32,158 nucleotides of DNA from an uncultured Lachnospiraceae bacterium (GTDB lineage: Bacteria > Bacillota > Clostridia > Lachnospirales > Lachnospiraceae): assembly GCA_905235585.1 (NCBI GenBank), contig CAJOME010000006.1:1-32158 (forward strand), given 5' to 3'. Below the pieces are notes generated by a model that saw only the letters and a list, made by a program, of their open reading frames with translations, was not told where the DNA came from and did not search any database. A program made the translations under genes and the position numbers. Below are positions 28,873 through 32,158 of the stretch, one piece after another (position 1 is the stretch's first letter; each line of letters begins with the position of its first letter).

Positions 28873-30321
28873 ATGGATGGACGACAATACATCGCGATAG
28901 ACTTAAAATCCTTTTACGCATCGGTAGAATGCAGGGAGCGTGAGCTGGATCCTCTTAAGGCAAAGCTTGTGGTAGCCGATGAGTCAAGGACGGAGAAGAC
29001 GATATGTCTCGCGGTATCTCCGGCGCTCAAGGCTCTCGGTATCCCGGGCAGACCCAGACTGTTTGAGGTGGTACAGAGGGCAAAGGAGCTGGGCGGGATA
29101 GAGTATATCGTCGCAAAGCCGCGGATGGCTCTTTACATGGCATACAGCACAAGGATCTACAGGATATATCTTCGGTATGTGGCACCCGAAGATATATTTG
29201 CATATTCGGTGGATGAAGTGTTCATAGACGCCACCTCATATCTTCGCATTTACGGTCTTACCGCACATGAGCTTGCGATAAAGATGATACGTGATGTGCT
29301 GGTGGAAACCGGCATCACGGCTACTGCGGGTATAGGGACGAACCTGTACTTGAGCAAGGTGGCTATGGACATCGTGGCAAAGCATATGCCCGCAGATGAT
29401 GACGGTGTGAGGATAGCTGAGCTTGATGAGATGAGCTACAGGAGGCTGTTGTGGGAGCATACTCCGGTCAGCGACTTTTGGAGAGTGGGAAGGGGCTACC
29501 GAAAAAAGCTCGAAGCACACGGACTCTATACAATGGGTGATGTTGCAAGATGTTCTATCGGAAGAGACACCGATTATTATAACGAGGAGCTTTTATATAA
29601 GCTGTTCGGTATAAATGCAGAGTTGCTCATAGATCATGCCTGGGGCTGGGAGCCATGTACCATGGCGGAGATAAAGTCGTATAAACCGGACAGCAACAGT
29701 ATCAGTCAGGGACAGGTGCTTCAGGAGCCGTACAACAATAAAAAAGGACGCATTATCATAAGAGAGATGGCAGAGATGCTCTCATATGATCTTGCGGTAA
29801 AGCATCTTCTTACGGATCAGATAGTCCTTACCGTGGGTTATGACATCGACAATCTCAGTGATCCCGCAATAAGTCAAAGGTACAGGGGAGAGGTAGTGAC
29901 AGATTACTATGGCAGAGCCGTGCCAAAGCATGCCCACGGTACATATAATCTTGCCGGGTTTACCTCTTCTACGGAAAGCGTGATAGATGCCGCTCTTAAA
30001 ATATATGATAAAGAGGTGGACAGGGATCTGCTCATAAGGCGTGTCTATGTAGTAGCAAATCATATCATCGATGAGGACAGGGTCACAGTCGGCAAAGAGC
30101 CCGAACAATATGAGCAGATGGATCTTTTTACCGATTACAGCGCAAGAGATGAAGAAAAGCAGGCCGATGATAAGAAGCTGGAGAAGGAAAAGAGGATACA
30201 GTCCGCTATGATAGGTATCAAGCAGAAATACGGAAAGAATGCCATATTGAGGGGCACGAGCCTGCGAGAGGGCGCTACGGCCAAGGATCGTAACAGACAG
30301 ATAGGGGGTCACAGGGCATAA
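28873..30321 (+). CDS. Y-family DNA polymerase (UmuC/DinB-like)
   Basis: 482 aa; 'YIAIDLKSFYASVECRERELDPL', 'FAYSVDEVFIDATSYL', 'ITATAGIGTNLYLSKVAMDIVAK'. Confidence 0.93.
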   Translation: MDGRQYIAIDLKSFYASVECRERELDPLKAKLVVADESRTEKTICLAVSPALKALGIPGRPRLFEVVQRAKELGGIEYIVAKPRMALYMAYSTRIYRIYLRYVAPEDIFAYSVDEVFIDATSYLRIYGLTAHELAIKMIRDVLVETGITATAGIGTNLYLSKVAMDIVAKHMPADDDGVRIAELDEMSYRRLLWEHTPVSDFWRVGRGYRKKLEAHGLYTMGDVARCSIGRDTDYYNEELLYKLFGINAELLIDHAWGWEPCTMAEIKSYKPDSNSISQGQVLQEPYNNKKGRIIIREMAEMLSYDLAVKHLLTDQIVLTVGYDIDNLSDPAISQRYRGEVVTDYYGRAVPKHAHGTYNLAGFTSSTESVIDAALKIYDKEVDRDLLIRRVYVVANHIIDEDRVTVGKEPEQYEQMDLFTDYSARDEEKQADDKKLEKEKRIQSAMIGIKQKYGKNAILRGTSLREGATAKDRNRQIGGHRA

Positions 30322-30551
30322 TGGGGAAATATGATGATATCATAGATATGCCTCATCATGTATCAGATAAGCATCCGCAGATGTCCATGCATGACAGGGC
30401 AGCTCAGTTTTCGCCTTTTGCGGCACTCACAGGCTTTGAAGAGGCAGTGAGCGATACTGTAAAAGAAGATATAGAGGGAAAGAACGAAATCGGATATATG
30501 CATGATGAAGAGGACAGACTTTCGGCACTATATGGTCAGGGCGATCTATAG
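30321..30551 (+). CDS. Small protein associated with Y-family polymerase (YolD-like)
   Basis: 76 aa; 'MHDRAAQFSPFAALTGFEEAV'; TAATG overlap with the polymerase stop. Confidence 0.65.
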   Translation: MGKYDDIIDMPHHVSDKHPQMSMHDRAAQFSPFAALTGFEEAVSDTVKEDIEGKNEIGYMHDEEDRLSALYGQGDL

Positions 30552-30565
30552 GACAGGATACAGAG

Positions 30566-31144
30566 ATGGCATTTGATACGGATGAAGACGAGATAAGGGT
30601 ATATCTTAAACGAAGCAGACGCAAGACAATCTCGGTAGAGATAGAAAGTGATCTCTCGGTGCTTGTAAGAGCTCCTATGCGTATGTCCGAGAAAGAGATC
30701 AGGAGTTTTTTAAAGGACAATGAGAAATGGGTAAAAACACACAGGGCGGCACTTGCGCTTAAGCTTAAGGAGAATGAGGGGATAGAAAGGCTTACTTCCG
30801 ATGAGCTGATATCGCTTGCCGAGGAGGCGAAAAAGGACATCCCGGAAAGGGTCGCAAGATATGCTTTGCTGATAGGAGTATCTTACGGGCGGATCACGAT
30901 ACGCAATCAGAAGACACGCTGGGGCAGCTGTTCCTCCAGAGGCAATCTTAACTTTAACTGTCTCCTGATGCTCGCTCCCGAGGAGCACAGGGACTATGTG
31001 ATAGTGCATGAGCTCTGTCACAGGAAGGAGATGAACCATTCCAGGCGTTTCTGGGCTGAGGTGGAGCGTATACTGCCTGACTATAAGAACAGCATAAAAT
31101 GGTTTAGGGAAAACGGGGACAGACTGCTCGCACGGATGATATGA
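30566..31144 (+). CDS. YgjP/SprT-like M48-type metallopeptidase (DUF45)
   Basis: 192 aa; 'TRWGSCSSRGNLNFNCLLMLAPEEHRDYVIVHELCHRKEMNHSRRFW' (HExxH-type HELCH). Confidence 0.93.
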   Translation: MAFDTDEDEIRVYLKRSRRKTISVEIESDLSVLVRAPMRMSEKEIRSFLKDNEKWVKTHRAALALKLKENEGIERLTSDELISLAEEAKKDIPERVARYALLIGVSYGRITIRNQKTRWGSCSSRGNLNFNCLLMLAPEEHRDYVIVHELCHRKEMNHSRRFWAEVERILPDYKNSIKWFRENGDRLLARMI

Positions 31145-31164
31145 TATCGGCGTGAGAGCACAAA

Positions 31165-31944
31165 GTGATAAACGAGGGGACAGATTTGGATCAGTTTGCA
31201 AGAACACAGCTGCTCATAGGGGAGGAAGGCGTAGAAAAGCTGAAGAGCTCTCATGTCGCGGTATTTGGTATAGGCGGTGTGGGAGGCTATGTGTGTGAGG
31301 CGCTTGTACGCAGCGGAGTAGGTACATTTGACCTTATAGATGATGACAAGGTATGTCTGACCAACTTAAACAGACAGATCATCGCCACAAGGAAAACTGT
31401 CGGAAGATACAAGGCCGAGGTGATGCTTGAGCGTATGACAGACATCAATCCCGATGTAAAGGTAAATGTGCACAAGTGCTTCTTCCTGCCGGAGAATTCC
31501 TCCGACTTTCCCTTTGATGACTATGATTATGTGGTGGATGCAGTAGACACGGTGACCGCCAAAATAGAGCTCATCATGAAGGCAAAGGAGTGTAATGTGC
31601 CGGTGATAAGCTGCATGGGAGCAGGCAATAAGCTTGACGCCGATAAATTTAAGGTGGCTGATATATATGAGACAAAGATATGTCCTCTTGCGCGCGTGAT
31701 GCGAAGGGAGCTGAAGAAAAGGGGAGTGGACAGTCTGAAGGTGGTCTACTCCGAGGAGAAGCCCGTAAGACCGATAGAGGATATGTCAATAAGCTGCCGC
31801 GCACACTGCATCTGTCCGCCCGATGCCAGACATAAATGCACAGAAAGACGAGATATACCCGGCAGTGCCGCTTTTGTGCCCGCCGTAGCCGGTCTCATCA
31901 TTGCGGGAGAGGTGGTAAAGGATCTGATCGATGTAGGGTTATAA
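31165..31944 (+). CDS. tcdA: tRNA threonylcarbamoyladenosine dehydratase (E1/ThiF-like)
   Basis: 259 aa, GTG start; 'FARTQLLIGEEGVEKLKSSHVAVFGIGGVGGYVCEALVRSGVGTFDLIDDDKVCLTNLNRQ', 'KVVYSEEKPV'. Confidence 0.93.
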   Translation: MINEGTDLDQFARTQLLIGEEGVEKLKSSHVAVFGIGGVGGYVCEALVRSGVGTFDLIDDDKVCLTNLNRQIIATRKTVGRYKAEVMLERMTDINPDVKVNVHKCFFLPENSSDFPFDDYDYVVDAVDTVTAKIELIMKAKECNVPVISCMGAGNKLDADKFKVADIYETKICPLARVMRRELKKRGVDSLKVVYSEEKPVRPIEDMSISCRAHCICPPDARHKCTERRDIPGSAAFVPAVAGLIIAGEVVKDLIDVGL

Positions 31945-31974
31945 TAAGACCAGTGCCACAAATTGAGAAAACAA

Positions 31975-32158
31975 TTATTTCAACAGGAATGCTGAATTTA
32001 TTATAACGAGGACACTGCCTGCGTTATGTACGAGAGCGCCAATGACGGGACCGAGAAGACCTGTGATAGCGAGTGTGATGGCCAGAAAGTTGAGAGTCAT
32101 GGAAAACGTGAGATTGATCTTTATGGTGGTCATCATCCGTTTTGAAAGAGCTAAGAGA
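31975..32158 (-). CDS. C-terminal end of heavy-metal P1B-type ATPase (partial, runs off the window)
   Basis: Hand translation of the minus strand: LLALSKRMMTTIKINLTFSMTLNFLAITLAITGLLGPVIGALVHNAGSVLVIINSAFLLK*, matching the conserved C-terminal TM region of Cd/Zn/Cu ATPases (GALVHNAGSVLVIINSA); not in the ORF track because partial. Confidence 0.85.
   Translation of the reverse strand, partial: LLALSKRMMTTIKINLTFSMTLNFLAITLAITGLLGPVIGALVHNAGSVLVIINSAFLLK

Noticed and set aside
1-32158. CRISPR arrays, tRNA/rRNA genes, prophage, toxin-antitoxin or defence islands
   Set aside because: No regularly spaced repeats, no recognisable tRNA or rRNA sequence, and no phage or defence proteins among the credible ORFs.

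Overview
The window looks like core Firmicutes (Lachnospiraceae-like) chromosome. This lineage call is an inference from gene content and protein style. Most of it is densely packed housekeeping and transport genes: paired short chromate transporters, a ZIP metal transporter, an Fe-S aldo/keto reductase, a CPA2-type antiporter, an arginase-fold-like protein, a 1414-aa acyl-CoA dehydratase activase-type protein, a patatin, a rhomboid/derlin-like protein with a zinc ribbon, a truncated sigma-like protein, an M16C peptidase, era, recO, glyS, alaS, a SIMPL protein, a DegV protein, a ketopantoate reductase, potA-potB-potCD, a Y-family polymerase cluster, a YgjP-type metallopeptidase, tcdA, and the 3' end of a P1B ATPase. 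No prophage, CRISPR array, rRNA or tRNA gene was recognised. The strongest unexplained signals are non-coding. (1) A ~144-bp element at 9873-10016 has 10-bp perfect terminal inverted repeats, flanking 9-bp direct repeats (TAAACTCGG), and three internal hairpins giving a cloverleaf-like fold. The window's first bases (AACAGTAACCC) match the end of a possible second copy. (2) The aldo/keto reductase has a ~170-nt structured 5' leader behind a near-consensus promoter, with mutually exclusive pairings. (3) Tandem terminator-like hairpins abut the potA ribosome-binding site. Other notable points are the PotC-PotD fusion with the Y-family polymerase starting at the next base, the sigma-like protein lacking region 4, and a probable leaderless promoter for the panE-like gene.
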